Source: JBCCXZ01 sp965228005
GTDB taxonomy: Bacteria > Planctomycetota > Planctomycetia > Pirellulales > Lacipirellulaceae
NCBI GenBank assembly: GCA_965228005.1
Contig: CBDDGV010000004.1
Coordinates: forward strand, 434,001 to 498,000
Direction of reading: 5' to 3'
Length of the DNA stretch: 64,000 nucleotides
Part shown: one piece after another, positions 1 through 8,208 of the stretch
Layout: every line of letters begins with the position of its first letter
Position numbering within the stretch: position 1 is the stretch's first letter
The notes under the pieces: model-generated
Databases searched by the model: none
The model's input: only the letters and a program-made list of their open reading frames with translations
What the model was told of the DNA's origin: nothing
Position numbers and translations under genes: made by a program

Positions 1-541
1 CGCCCGTGGCCAGGAACACCGCCGCCCCGCCCTGCCCTGCGACGCGGCGTTGCAGCAGCGGGTCGCTCGGCCGACCCGCCGGTTCGAGCCGTTCCCACTC
101 CTCGGCCGACCACACCCGCCCCCCGCCGGCGCTTTCCGAGGACTTCACAAGCCAGCCGGCAACAGGCGTTTGCTCGCCCAAGGCAGAGGTCTCGGGGAAC
201 CCGACGCTGCACTCCGCCGCGAGCGCCGCCAAACGTTGGTGGTCGCGGCAGCCGGCCAGTGCCTGCGGGCCGTTCCCCAGCAGCGGTTTCATTTCGGCCA
301 TCCGGCCAACGAGGTCGGGCCGGTTCTCCAAGGTGCCCGTGTAGAGCCAGCTGTCGCACTCGGCCTCGCCGAGCCAGCCCTCGAGAGCCGCCGGGTAATC
401 GGCGATTCGCGTCACAGAGCATCGCGCCGCAAGATCGGCGTCGGCGAACAGGTCGGCCGCGACCACTTCGAAGCCGGCCTCCAAAGCAGAAAAAGCCGCC
501 GCCCGCGCGCTCGCCCCGACGATGGCCAGCCGCTTCGGCAT
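1..541 (-). CDS. ATP-grasp domain protein (partial, C-terminus beyond window edge)
   Basis: Reading leftward from an ATG at 541 gives an uninterrupted frame of about 180 codons that leaves the window. The N-terminus (MPKRLAIVGASARAAAFSA) looks like the nucleotide-binding pre-ATP-grasp fold. A later KSSESAGGGRV segment resembles the ATP-grasp glycine-rich loop. The start overlaps the stop of the upstream pyrophosphohydrolase by one base (TGATG), so translation is probably coupled. ATP-grasp enzymes form carboxylate-amine or carboxylate-thiol bonds using ATP. From general knowledge, a member of this superfamily belongs to tetrahydromethanopterin gene sets of planctomycetes and methylotrophs, and fae and mtd lie 6 kb away. 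Membership in that pathway is inference; the substrate cannot be read from the sequence. Confidence 0.7.
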   Translation of the reverse strand, partial: MPKRLAIVGASARAAAFSALEAGFEVVAADLFADADLAARCSVTRIADYPAALEGWLGEAECDSWLYTGTLENRPDLVGRMAEMKPLLGNGPQALAGCRDHQRLAALAAECSVGFPETSALGEQTPVAGWLVKSSESAGGGRVWSAEEWERLEPAGRPSDPLLQRRVAGQGGAAVFLATG

Positions 542-966
542 CACTCCGCCGCGCCGCTTCGACCGGCGTCTCGCGTGCCGTAGCGGCCGCGGAACTCTTC
601 GACCGGGTACTTCACCGCGTTCTTTTCCATCTTGGCGTAGATGGTGGAAGCCAAATCGATGTCCAGCGCGTTAGCGATCGCCAGCGTGTAGCTGAGCACG
701 TCGACCAGCTCTTCCTCCACGTCGCGCATCACCTCGGGACGCTCGCCCACCCGGCGGGACTCCTCAACGCCCAGCCACTGGAAGTGCTCCATCAGCTCCG
801 CGGCCTCGATCGAGAGCGCCATCGCCAGGTTCTTCGGCGTGTGGAACTGGTTCCAGTCGCGCTCGTCGACGAACCGGCGGACGAGGTCGCGGAGCTCGGC
901 GACCGTGGAGACGGAATCGTGCGGGGCCGGGCTGGGATCCGAAGAGTTTGCGGCGGGGTCGCTCAT
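541..966 (-). CDS. MazG-like nucleotide pyrophosphohydrolase
   Basis: A 141-aa protein of the all-alpha NTP pyrophosphohydrolase (MazG/dCTPase) superfamily, which hydrolyses NTPs or dNTPs to monophosphate and pyrophosphate. The family pattern is visible: WNQFHTPKNLAMALSIEAAEL with the metal-binding EAAEL helix near residues 52-57, then a second acidic helix (VEEELVDVLSYTLAIANAL) carrying the EExxD-type pair. The length fits single-domain dCTPase/RS21-C6-like members. The start overlaps the upstream gene's stop (ATGA) and the stop overlaps the next start (TGATG), so it sits mid-operon. The substrate is not predictable; a house-cleaning role is the default for this family. Confidence 0.85.
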   Translation of the reverse strand: MSDPAANSSDPSPAPHDSVSTVAELRDLVRRFVDERDWNQFHTPKNLAMALSIEAAELMEHFQWLGVEESRRVGERPEVMRDVEEELVDVLSYTLAIANALDIDLASTIYAKMEKNAVKYPVEEFRGRYGTRDAGRSGAAE

Positions 967-1967
967 GCGGCGCGGGCGTTGCGGGTGAGGTCGATGCCCG
1001 CCTCGGCGAACCCGGGCGGCGGCCGGCGGCCCGGCTGCGGCGCATGATAGCGCTCCCGGTAACCGTCTGCCAAGAGCCCCAGCACCTCCAGCGACATCAG
1101 GTCGGCCCGGTTCATCACGTGCCGGGCGCTGCGGTTGCCCAGCCCGCCGACCAACTCCTCCAGCACCTCCACGTGCAACGCGATCGCCCGCTGCGAGCCG
1201 ACGCCCGCCTCCACGAGCCGGTTGACCAGCCCCGCAAGCTCATCGCCCAGCCGGCCGCTGCCCATCATGACGTAGGCCCGCAGGATCTCTCCGTAGCGGT
1301 TCGCCAGCTCTGGCGGCAGCGGCGTCTGTGCCGCGTTGCCTGCCAGGCGTGCGCCCAGAGGCGAAGCGGGGCCCTGCGGTTCGACCGGAGAATCGTTGCC
1401 CGACCCGTCCTCCTGTTGCCGCAGCACCTCGATGTCGGCCAGCAGCGCCCGCTGCTGGCGGAGCAGGCTCTCGGTCTCGTCGTGCTCCTGCCGCAGCCGC
1501 TGGCGGTCGGCCTCCATCAGGCGGCGGTTGTCTTGCAGCAGCCGCGACCGCTCGACCGCCCGGGCGATGGTCCAGTACAGCCCGCGGACGGTAGTGTGGT
1601 TCAGGCAGGCGTAGGCGTCGGCCCCCGACTCGAAGCAGAGGGCGTCTGCCTCGTTGGGCGGCATCGATCCGACGATCACCACCGGCTCGACTCCCCCGCC
1701 GGCGCGCAGCCCCTCGGCGAAGGCGAACGCATCGACCAAAGGCGGGCGGTGCGGCGCCAGCACCGCGTCGAACGGCTCGTCGCGCAAGCACTCGATCGCA
1801 GCTGGGGCGCCCACCACGCAGTGCAGGTCGAACTGCACCGCGTTGTCGCCGGCGATCGCCGTCGGGGCCCAGTCGTCCGAGCCGTCTCCCGCGGAGACCA
1901 GCAGCATCTTCACGCGCCCCGGCAGCAGGGCGGAGAGGCCGTCGGGCGTGGGCATGCTGGCGTTCAT
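963..1967 (-). CDS. Degenerate receiver-domain (pseudo-response-regulator) protein
   Basis: A 334-aa protein starting at ATG 1967, first gene of a three-gene leftward operon. Residues about 18-140 look like a CheY-type receiver (MLLVSAGD, FDAVLAP, VVIVGSMPPNEADAL, SGADAYACLNH). The normal phospho-acceptor aspartate after VL is replaced (FDAVLAP), and the conserved lysine near the end of the domain is not evident. Residues about 136-185 are a charged coiled coil, followed by a Pro/Gly-rich linker and a helical C-terminal region of about 110 residues. No output DNA-binding domain is recognised. It probably acts by protein-protein contact rather than phosphotransfer, which is inference. The longer open frame extending to 2813 is antisense to larC and was not used. 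Confidence 0.6.
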   Translation of the reverse strand: MNASMPTPDGLSALLPGRVKMLLVSAGDGSDDWAPTAIAGDNAVQFDLHCVVGAPAAIECLRDEPFDAVLAPHRPPLVDAFAFAEGLRAGGGVEPVVIVGSMPPNEADALCFESGADAYACLNHTTVRGLYWTIARAVERSRLLQDNRRLMEADRQRLRQEHDETESLLRQQRALLADIEVLRQQEDGSGNDSPVEPQGPASPLGARLAGNAAQTPLPPELANRYGEILRAYVMMGSGRLGDELAGLVNRLVEAGVGSQRAIALHVEVLEELVGGLGNRSARHVMNRADLMSLEVLGLLADGYRERYHAPQPGRRPPPGFAEAGIDLTRNARAA

Positions 1968-2135
1968 ACAGCGCGTTCCATGGCAGAGATGTGGGGCGGG
2001 AGGATACGAACGCGGCCCGAGAACGTCAATCGCGCCGCCCCGCCGGGCTTCCCCAGATTTCCGCGGCGGGTCTAGAATCGCGGTTCCAGACCTAACCCTC
2101 ACGCCGCCGTCGCCAAACAGAGAATCGCACCCGCC
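1968..2135. promoter_or_regulatory. Divergent promoter region (receiver-like operon / larC)
   Basis: 168 bp separate the divergent starts at 1967 (-) and 2136 (+). Both promoters must lie here or in the flanking coding sequence. I do not see a confident -35/-10 pair. Confidence 0.35.
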
Positions 2136-3299
2136 ATGAGAATCGCCTACCTCGACTGTGCCAGCGGAGTCAGCGGCGACATGATGCTCGGCGCCCTCAT
2201 CGACGCCGGGGTCGACCTGGCCGCCGTGCAGACGGCGGTCGACTCGCTCGGCCTGCCGAGCTGCCGCCTGCAGACCGAGACCGTCAAGAAACGCGGGTTC
2301 CGCGCCCTGCAGCTCACCGTCCACCACGAGCCCGAGCACGCCCACCGCCACCTGCACCACATCGAGGAGATGATCGAGCGGAGCACGCTCACGCCCGACC
2401 AACGCCGGCTGGCGCTGGCCATCTTCGGCCGGGTCGCCGAGGCGGAGGCGAAGGTGCACGGCACGACAATCGAGAAGGTGCACTTCCACGAGGTAGGTGC
2501 GGTCGACTCGATCGCCGACATCGTCGGCTCGGCCGTCGCCTGGGACCTGCTGGGAGTCGACCGGGTGGAGTGCTCGGCGGTGCCCACGGGCAACGGGTTC
2601 GTGGAGATCGCCCACGGCCGCTGCGCCATCCCTGCCCCGGCGACCGGCGAGCTGCTCAAGGGCGTCCCGCTGGCGGCGACCGACGTGGAGGGCGAGCTCA
2701 CCACGCCCACGGGCGCGGCGATCGTCGCCGAGATGGCCGACGCCTTCGGCAACCTGCCGGCGATGTCGATCGAGGCGATCGGCTACGGCGCCGGTCAGAA
2801 GGACTTCCCGCAAGCCAACCTGCTGCGGCTGCTGGTCGGCGAGTCGGCCGCCGTGGTCGAGTCCGACACGATCACGCTGCTGGAGACCAACCTCGACGAC
2901 TGCACGGGCGAGCAGATCGGCCGCTGCGCCGAACGCCTGTGGGCCGCCGGTGCGCTCGACGTCTGCAGCACGCCGCTCACCATGAAGAAGGGCCGGCCGG
3001 GCGTGCAGTTCAGCGTGCAGTGCCGCCCGGCGGACGCCGACAAGCTGGCCGAGATTGTCTTCACCGAGACCACCGCCCTCGGCATGCGCCGCAGCCGGGC
3101 CGACCGCTTGGTGCTGCCCCGCGAGGCTACGACCGTCACAACCGCGTGGGGCGACGTAGCCGGCAAGGTCGCCACGCTGCTCGACGGCAGCCGGAGGTTC
3201 TCGCCGGAGTACGATTCCTGCCGCGAAATCGCCGATAGAGAGAACAAGCCGTGGGCCGAAGTGGCCGACGCCGCCCGCCGGGCGTTCGATGCTGGTTGA
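2136..3299 (+). CDS. larC: Nickel pincer cofactor biosynthesis protein LarC
   Basis: 387 aa beginning MRIAYLDCASGVSGDMMLGAL, the highly conserved LarC (DUF111) N-terminus. Further signatures are the histidine-rich stretch HHEPEHAHRHLHHIEEMIE near residues 64-82, EKVHFHEVGAVDSIADIVG, and the later LETNLDDCTGEQIG. LarC is a CTP-dependent nickel insertase that completes the nickel-pincer nucleotide cofactor of lactate racemase and related LarA enzymes. It is in one continuous frame, whereas in Lactiplantibacillus plantarum larC is split by a programmed frameshift. LarA, LarB and LarE are not visible nearby, so the client enzyme must be elsewhere. ATG 2136 matches the family start. Confidence 0.93.
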   Translation: MRIAYLDCASGVSGDMMLGALIDAGVDLAAVQTAVDSLGLPSCRLQTETVKKRGFRALQLTVHHEPEHAHRHLHHIEEMIERSTLTPDQRRLALAIFGRVAEAEAKVHGTTIEKVHFHEVGAVDSIADIVGSAVAWDLLGVDRVECSAVPTGNGFVEIAHGRCAIPAPATGELLKGVPLAATDVEGELTTPTGAAIVAEMADAFGNLPAMSIEAIGYGAGQKDFPQANLLRLLVGESAAVVESDTITLLETNLDDCTGEQIGRCAERLWAAGALDVCSTPLTMKKGRPGVQFSVQCRPADADKLAEIVFTETTALGMRRSRADRLVLPREATTVTTAWGDVAGKVATLLDGSRRFSPEYDSCREIADRENKPWAEVADAARRAFDAG

Positions 3300-3319
3300 A
3301 CGTGCACGCCGGGTTCATT

Positions 3320-3482
3320 GAACCACGAAAAGCTCGAAAGACACGAAAAGAAGAGATTGGTCAGAGAGCAGAGGGGAGTTGGAACACTAATCTCCACTAA
3401 TCGTCGCTAATCCGAATTAGTGCAGATTAGTGTTCCTACATTTCCTCCTTCCTTTCGTGTTTTTCGTTCCTTTCGTGGTTCC
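3320..3482. repeat. Nested long inverted repeat, CACGAAA type (copy 1)
   Basis: The outer left arm (3321-3350, accacgaaaagctcgaaaga and following) pairs with the outer right arm (about 3451-3482, ending ctttcgtggttcc). An inner pair starts with ggaacactaatctcc at about 3381 and ends with gattagtgttcc at about 3437. It lies between larC and the next gene. Copy 2 at 8041-8181 has the same nested architecture. It could fold into a long RNA or DNA hairpin. Confidence 0.8.
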
Positions 3483-3504
3483 AAAAAGAAGACAAGAGAG
3501 TCCG

Positions 3505-4017
<513 letters not shown>

Positions 4018-4689
4018 CTATTCCTCAACCAACTCGAGCGTGATCCAGCAGCTCGGGTCCTCTTCGTACGGCAGGTGCGGGCCGTTGCTGAGCGTCTGCA
4101 GGCCCAGCTCGCGGTCGAGCAGCGCATAAGTGAAGCCGATCGTCCGCTGCTGCTGCGGGTCGTAGCCGCCCAGCGCCTGGGCCGACACGAACGCGCTGAG
4201 CGTGTAGCCGGTCTTCTTCACGCTCGACTTGGACGCGATCTCTCGGGGCCGGATCGGGCGGGCGTTCTCCCGGGCGCGGTTGATGAGCACCTGGTCGGCG
4301 ACCGCCTCCTCGGCCGAGCGGCCCCCGCCCCGTGGCAGGAACGCAAAACGGTGGCAGAACCGTGTGGCCCGGTGCACGTTGTGGGTGGCCCGGGTGTCGA
4401 CCCACACCTGCAGGCCGTCGCTGTCTTCGAGGCGCGACTCGCGGCACCACGGCAGTTGGTGCTTGCCGGTGACGGTGGCCTGCCAGGCGATACCCTCGGG
4501 GGCCCAGGCCATGCGGACGTCGGCGAAGGTCCGCTCGCCGTCGAGCTGCCCCAGGTCGGGCAGGCGGTGCTCCTCGCCGAGCTTCACGCCGGCGGCCGAC
4601 CAGATCGGCTTGTGGCGGCGCACCTCGGCCTTGAAGCGGAACAAAAACCGCGGCGGGACGAGCGGGCTCTCAGCGGGCGGGGCGGGCAT
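4018..4689 (-). CDS. CBM9-like/DOMON-type domain protein
   Basis: 223 aa with no obvious signal peptide. The layout resembles the carbohydrate-binding family 9-like fold used in DUF-type sugar or heme-binding proteins: a beta-rich body with WQATVTGKHQLPWCRESRL, then DSDGLQVWVDTRATHNVHRA, which is the typical 'D.L.v.vDTR' core, and a closing SNGPHLPYEEDPSCWITLEL segment. Such domains often occur as orphan proteins in planctomycetes with unknown ligands. The assignment rests on the DTR core and on length, so it is tentative. The stop lies at the edge of the tandem-repeat tract. Confidence 0.55.
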   Translation of the reverse strand: MPAPPAESPLVPPRFLFRFKAEVRRHKPIWSAAGVKLGEEHRLPDLGQLDGERTFADVRMAWAPEGIAWQATVTGKHQLPWCRESRLEDSDGLQVWVDTRATHNVHRATRFCHRFAFLPRGGGRSAEEAVADQVLINRARENARPIRPREIASKSSVKKTGYTLSAFVSAQALGGYDPQQQRTIGFTYALLDRELGLQTLSNGPHLPYEEDPSCWITLELVEE

Positions 4690-4732
4690 GGGGATATCCT
4701 ATCGGCCGGCCGCCCGGCGGACGACCCGCGCA

Positions 4733-4766
4733 CAAAAAACGGGCCGCCCGATGCGGGCGGCCCGTT
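4733..4766 (-). terminator. Rho-independent terminator of the DUF1559 gene
   Basis: Read on the minus strand, a perfect stem (acgggccgcccg paired with cgggcggcccgt, ATG loop) is followed by a run of six T residues. It lies 25 bp past the stop at 4791 of the DUF1559 gene and upstream of the 4689 start. Confidence 0.88.
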
Positions 4767-4790
4767 CTGAACTGGGTTCACACGCTTCGC

Positions 4791-5960
4791 TTAGTAGTCG
4801 TTGTCGCTGAGCACTGGCAGCTGAGCTTCGTAGGTGCCGCCAAACTCGAGGTCCGACTGATTGCGGTTCGACGTGCAGAGCTGGGCGTAAACCAGGAGCT
4901 CAACCTGATCGGAGATGAACCGCACGGCGCCGCCCACGAAGACGGCGTTGACGCCGCCCGGGTGGTTGCTGGAGGGGAACCCGTCTGCGATGTAGTTGTT
5001 GGCCGTGTTCATGTCCGCCATGCCCAGCATGCTGTCGTAGGGCGGATCAACCGATCCAATCTGGGGTTCCTGTCCGTTGATGCGTCGGCGGGACACCGAG
5101 AGGTTCGGCTGGGCCTCAACGGGGATGGCGTCGGCAACGTCTGTCGGGAGTTCCCAGCAGAAGCCGAAGTGCCACTTCTCGTCGGTGATCGTACCCCCGT
5201 CCAGGTAGTCGTTTTCCTGAGTGAAGGCCCAGTTTACGGCGCGAAGGCTCTCGGTGAGCAGGAACGTGCTCGAAGTGCCGTCTCCCTTCGACGAAATATA
5301 GGCGTTCGTCATCGAGACCCGCGGGATATCAGGGTTCTGGTCCAAGTAATCCTGAGGACCCGTTTGATCGTCGTTGCCCATGATGAAAAGGGAACGATCG
5401 AAGAAGACGCCGTTGCCCGGGTTTTCGCCAAAATTCTGGAACGGCGCTATGCCAGGAGGTGAATAGGCCTGAAACCCGTTCGAGCGTTGGACGAATCCGG
5501 CATTGGCGACGTAGGAGAGGCTGGGCGCCCCGACCGCGACCGGAGGGTCGCTCGGGCAAACCAGCGTCTCGATAGCGGCGGAGCTGCTGCCTTCATCAAG
5601 CCGCCCCGCATTGAAGAACACGCGGCCTTGCGACCACACGTCCCACAGCGCTTGCTGTTCTGCGTACGGGAACGTGAGCACGACCCAGCTCGCCTTCACC
5701 TGGCGGGCCGTCCCGCGGACGCCCAGGTTGTTGACGTAGCCGGGGAAGTCGCCCAGCGACGACTCGCGGTTGGCGATCGCCTTCTGGAGCTGCGTGAGGT
5801 TGTTCTTGCAGGTGTTGTTGCGGGCCGCCTCGCGGGCGTTCTGCACCGCCGGCAGCAGCAGGCCCACCAGGGTGCCGATGATGGCGATCACCACCAGCAG
5901 TTCCACCAGCGTAAAGCCGCGCCGGCGAACAAGCGTTTGCCTCTGTTCTGTTCGCTGCAT
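4791..5960 (-). CDS. DUF1559 domain-containing pseudopilin-like protein
   Basis: 389 aa. A short basic leader precedes RRGFTLVELLVVIAIIGTLV at residues about 13-32, the class III prepilin cleavage and N-methylation site followed by the hydrophobic N-terminal helix. LLPAVQNAREAARNNTCKNN follows, the hallmark of the DUF1559 family that is massively expanded in planctomycetes. The C-terminal SSNHPGGVNAVFVGGAVRFI is the family's 'HPGG...G.VrFi' signature. The role is unknown; a surface or pilus-like assembly exported by type II/IV machinery is the usual proposal. It is a single-gene unit with its own terminator. Confidence 0.93.
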   Translation of the reverse strand: MQRTEQRQTLVRRRGFTLVELLVVIAIIGTLVGLLLPAVQNAREAARNNTCKNNLTQLQKAIANRESSLGDFPGYVNNLGVRGTARQVKASWVVLTFPYAEQQALWDVWSQGRVFFNAGRLDEGSSSAAIETLVCPSDPPVAVGAPSLSYVANAGFVQRSNGFQAYSPPGIAPFQNFGENPGNGVFFDRSLFIMGNDDQTGPQDYLDQNPDIPRVSMTNAYISSKGDGTSSTFLLTESLRAVNWAFTQENDYLDGGTITDEKWHFGFCWELPTDVADAIPVEAQPNLSVSRRRINGQEPQIGSVDPPYDSMLGMADMNTANNYIADGFPSSNHPGGVNAVFVGGAVRFISDQVELLVYAQLCTSNRNQSDLEFGGTYEAQLPVLSDNDY

Positions 5961-6650
5961 CTTCTCTTTCTCCGGTAGGTAGACCGCGAGCGGACGCCGG
6001 TGAGGGCGTCGCCGCGTGGATTAGTTGCCGCCAGCACAAATAGCCTAGGCCGCTGTGCCCGCGGCTGCCCCTGCCGGGCCGATCTCTGTGGACCGGTTCG
6101 GACGGATAAATCGGGATGAAAACGTCTGGCTGTCCCGCACTCCCGGCAAGCCTTCTAATTGTGGCAAAAACGCGACCTGAAGTCCAGGAAAGCGGGTTCA
6201 GCCGCATTGGGGAGAAGGAGATGGGGGGATGTTGGCGATGAAGGGGGATAGCGCGCAAGCCGTTTGTCGAGCACCGTTTGAATCCAGAAGTCCCGCTTAC
6301 AGCTGCTCAGGCTCCTTGGGCTAGAGACGAAGAGTGCAGCAGCTGTCCAGTGGAACGCCTAGGCATACTCCTCGGCTGCCAAACCTCCTCAGTCATACCC
6401 CCTTCTATCCCCAGCATGTCCCCATCCCCTTTCCGCAATTCGACTCAGCGGCAGCAGACGGAACGCCGCCCGGTTGTCTGAGCGGCTTGGGCGGTGGTAA
6501 GCTCAGCTGCTTCGCAACAGAACTTGGCCGCGCAGGCGTCTGCAACGGCCCGCCCCGGTCGCACCGCCACGGCGAACCGACCCGCCCGTGGTTCCGGGGG
6601 ATCGCAAGCGAGTCTCCCCGCTGCGGAGACCCATCCGGAGATTTGGTTGA
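5961..6650. other. 690-bp intergenic region with purine-arm inverted repeat
   Basis: This divergent region between the DUF1559 gene (-) and fae (+) has no credible gene; the small open frames are GC artefacts. It contains an imperfect inverted repeat. The left arm at about 6208-6248 (aaggagatggggggatg and following) pairs with the right arm at about 6393-6438 (ending gtccccatccccttt), separated by about 145 bp. The last 15 bp before fae carry a ribosome binding site (ggaga). Confidence 0.6.
6208..6438. repeat. Imperfect inverted repeat with purine-rich/pyrimidine-rich arms (copy 1)
   Basis: The reverse complement of 6393-6438 aligns with 6208-6248 over about 37 bp (aaggNgatggggNNatgNtgg and continuing gatNNagggggNta) with scattered mismatches. 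A related element lies at 22398-22580. Confidence 0.65.
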
Positions 6651-7148
6651 ATGTCGATGTTCATCGGAGAAGCGCTAGCCGGCGACGGCAACGAGATCGC
6701 CCACATTGACCTGCTGCTGGGCTCGAAAGACGGCCCCGTGGGGGCCGCGTTCGCCAACGCCCTCGCCACGCAGAGCGAAGGCCACAACAACCTGCTGGCG
6801 GTGCTCACGCCCAACCTGGCCGTGAAGCCCTCCACGGTGATGATCACCAAAGTGACCATCCAGGGCATGCGTCAGGCGGTGCAGATGTTCGGCCCGGCCC
6901 AGGCCGCGGTCGCCAAGGCGATGGCCGACTCGGTCGCCGACGGCGTGATCGCCAGGGAATCGGCCGAAGACCTCGTCTGCGTCTGCGGCGTGTTCATCCA
7001 CCCCGAGGCGGCCGACGACAAGAAGATCTACGACTACAACTACGAGGCCACGAAGATGGCCGTCAAGAACGCGATGGAAGGCAAGCCGACCGTCGACGAG
7101 ATGCTCGCCGGCAAGGAAGAGGCCGCCCACCCGTTCCGCGGCTTCTGA
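6651..7148 (+). CDS. fae: Formaldehyde-activating enzyme (Fae)
   Basis: 165 aa, the usual Fae length. Fae condenses formaldehyde with tetrahydromethanopterin to give methylene-H4MPT, the entry step of H4MPT-linked formaldehyde oxidation and detoxification in the cytoplasm. The sequence shows the family signatures: MFIGEALAGDGNEIAHIDLL with the catalytic histidine at residue 18, GPVGAAFANALA, a TPNLAVKPSTVMITKVTIQG stretch, and FGPAQAAVAKAMADSVADG. ATG 6651 has a ggaga site 12 bp upstream. Its stop overlaps the start of the methylene-H4MPT dehydrogenase gene (TGATG), so the two enzymes of consecutive steps are translationally coupled. Confidence 0.96.
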   Translation: MSMFIGEALAGDGNEIAHIDLLLGSKDGPVGAAFANALATQSEGHNNLLAVLTPNLAVKPSTVMITKVTIQGMRQAVQMFGPAQAAVAKAMADSVADGVIARESAEDLVCVCGVFIHPEAADDKKIYDYNYEATKMAVKNAMEGKPTVDEMLAGKEEAAHPFRGF

Positions 7149-8032
7149 TGGCGGACCGGCCTGATGGCAAGCCGATGCGAAAAATCCTGCTCTGCCTCGA
7201 CAGCGACCCGCAGCCGAGCGTGTTCGACGGCGTGGTCGCCGTCGACGCGGGGGCGGACCACCTGTTCCGCCACGGCGGCGTCGAGCCGGAGGACGTGCAA
7301 CCGCTCGTCCATGGCGCCATGTTCACGCGCGGCGGCGACGACCTGAAGCGCACGGCCGTGTTCGTGGGGGGCTCGGACATCGCCGCTGGCGAGCGGTTGC
7401 TCGAAGCGGTCACCGGCAGCTTCTTCGGCCCCGTGCGCGTGTCGGCGATGCTCGACAGCAACGGCTCGAACACCACCGCGGCCGCGGCGGTGGTGGCCGC
7501 GGGGCGTCACCTCGACCTGGGCCCCGGCACGACCGCCGTCGTGCTGGGCACCGGTGCGGTCGGGCTGCGTGCCGCGCTGATGCTCGCCGCCGAGGGCGTC
7601 CGCGTGCGTCTTGCCTCCCGCACCAAGGAGCGAGCCGCGGTTGCGTGCACGACGCTCTCGGACAAAGGCCTCCCGGGTCCCGTGGAGCCCGCCTCGTCCG
7701 CTCCCGATTCGCTGGCCGAGACCCTCGCGGGCGCCCACTTGCTCATCTCCGCCGGCCCCGCCGGCGTGACGATGGTCGACGAGCCCACCCGGGCCGCGGC
7801 GGAGTCGCTCCGTGTGGCGATCGACTTGAACGCAGTGCCGCCGCTGGGCCTTGCGGGCATCGAGGTCACCGACAAAGCGGCCGAACGCGGCGGCCTAACC
7901 TGCTACGGCGCCCTGGGCGTCGGCGGGCTGAAGATGAAAATCCACAAGGCGGCGTTGCAGAGCCTCTTCGAGCGCAACGACGCCGTGCTCGACGCCGCGG
8001 AGATCTACGCCGTTGGCAAATCGCTCGGGTGA
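7148..8032 (+). CDS. mtdC: Methylene-tetrahydromethanopterin dehydrogenase (MtdB/MtdC type)
   Basis: 294 aa. It oxidises methylene-H4MPT, the Fae product, to methenyl-H4MPT with NAD(P)+. The N-terminal part has the Mtd catalytic-domain features HGAMFTRGGDDLKRTAVFVGG near residues 54-74 and MLDSNGSNTTAAAAV near 101-115. The Rossmann part has a nucleotide-binding loop VVLGTGAVGLRAALML near residues 131-146. Planctomycetes are known to carry a separate MtdC class, and the symbol is given on that basis. MtdB versus MtdC cannot be settled by eye. The gene is coupled to fae by a one-base overlap. Methenyl-H4MPT cyclohydrolase and the formyltransferase/hydrolase complex are not in the window. Confidence 0.87.
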   Translation: MADRPDGKPMRKILLCLDSDPQPSVFDGVVAVDAGADHLFRHGGVEPEDVQPLVHGAMFTRGGDDLKRTAVFVGGSDIAAGERLLEAVTGSFFGPVRVSAMLDSNGSNTTAAAAVVAAGRHLDLGPGTTAVVLGTGAVGLRAALMLAAEGVRVRLASRTKERAAVACTTLSDKGLPGPVEPASSAPDSLAETLAGAHLLISAGPAGVTMVDEPTRAAAESLRVAIDLNAVPPLGLAGIEVTDKAAERGGLTCYGALGVGGLKMKIHKAALQSLFERNDAVLDAAEIYAVGKSLG

Positions 8033-8040
8033 TCCGTTTG

Positions 8041-8181
8041 ATCCACGAAAAGCACGAAAGACACGAAAAGGAAAGCTGGAACACTAATCTGCGCTAATCG
8101 ACACTAATCTGGATTAGCGCTGATTGGCGTCGATTAGTGTTCCAATCCCTTCGGTCGTTTTTCGCGTCTTTCGAGGTTCCC
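8041..8181. repeat. Nested long inverted repeat, CACGAAA type (copy 2)
   Basis: The outer left arm (8041-8069, atccacgaaaagcacgaaag and on) pairs imperfectly with the right arm near 8152-8181 (cgtttttcgcgtctttcgag). The inner arms begin ggaacactaatctgcgc at about 8076 and end tcgattagtgttcc at about 8143. It has the same plan as 3320-3482 and again lies immediately 3' of a gene. Confidence 0.8.
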
Positions 8182-8208
8182 TTCCCCTGAACTAGAGATC
8201 GATTGCCC

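Noticed and set aside
259..2075. Plus-strand open frames of 262 and 375 aa
   Set aside because: Antisense to the ATP-grasp, MazG-like and receiver-like genes; compositionally biased (Arg/Ala/Gly-rich) with no domain, as expected from high-GC opposite-strand frames.
6278..6709. Small plus-strand open frames upstream of fae
   Set aside because: No ribosome sites, low-complexity translations, and they overlap the inverted repeat or the fae start in other frames.
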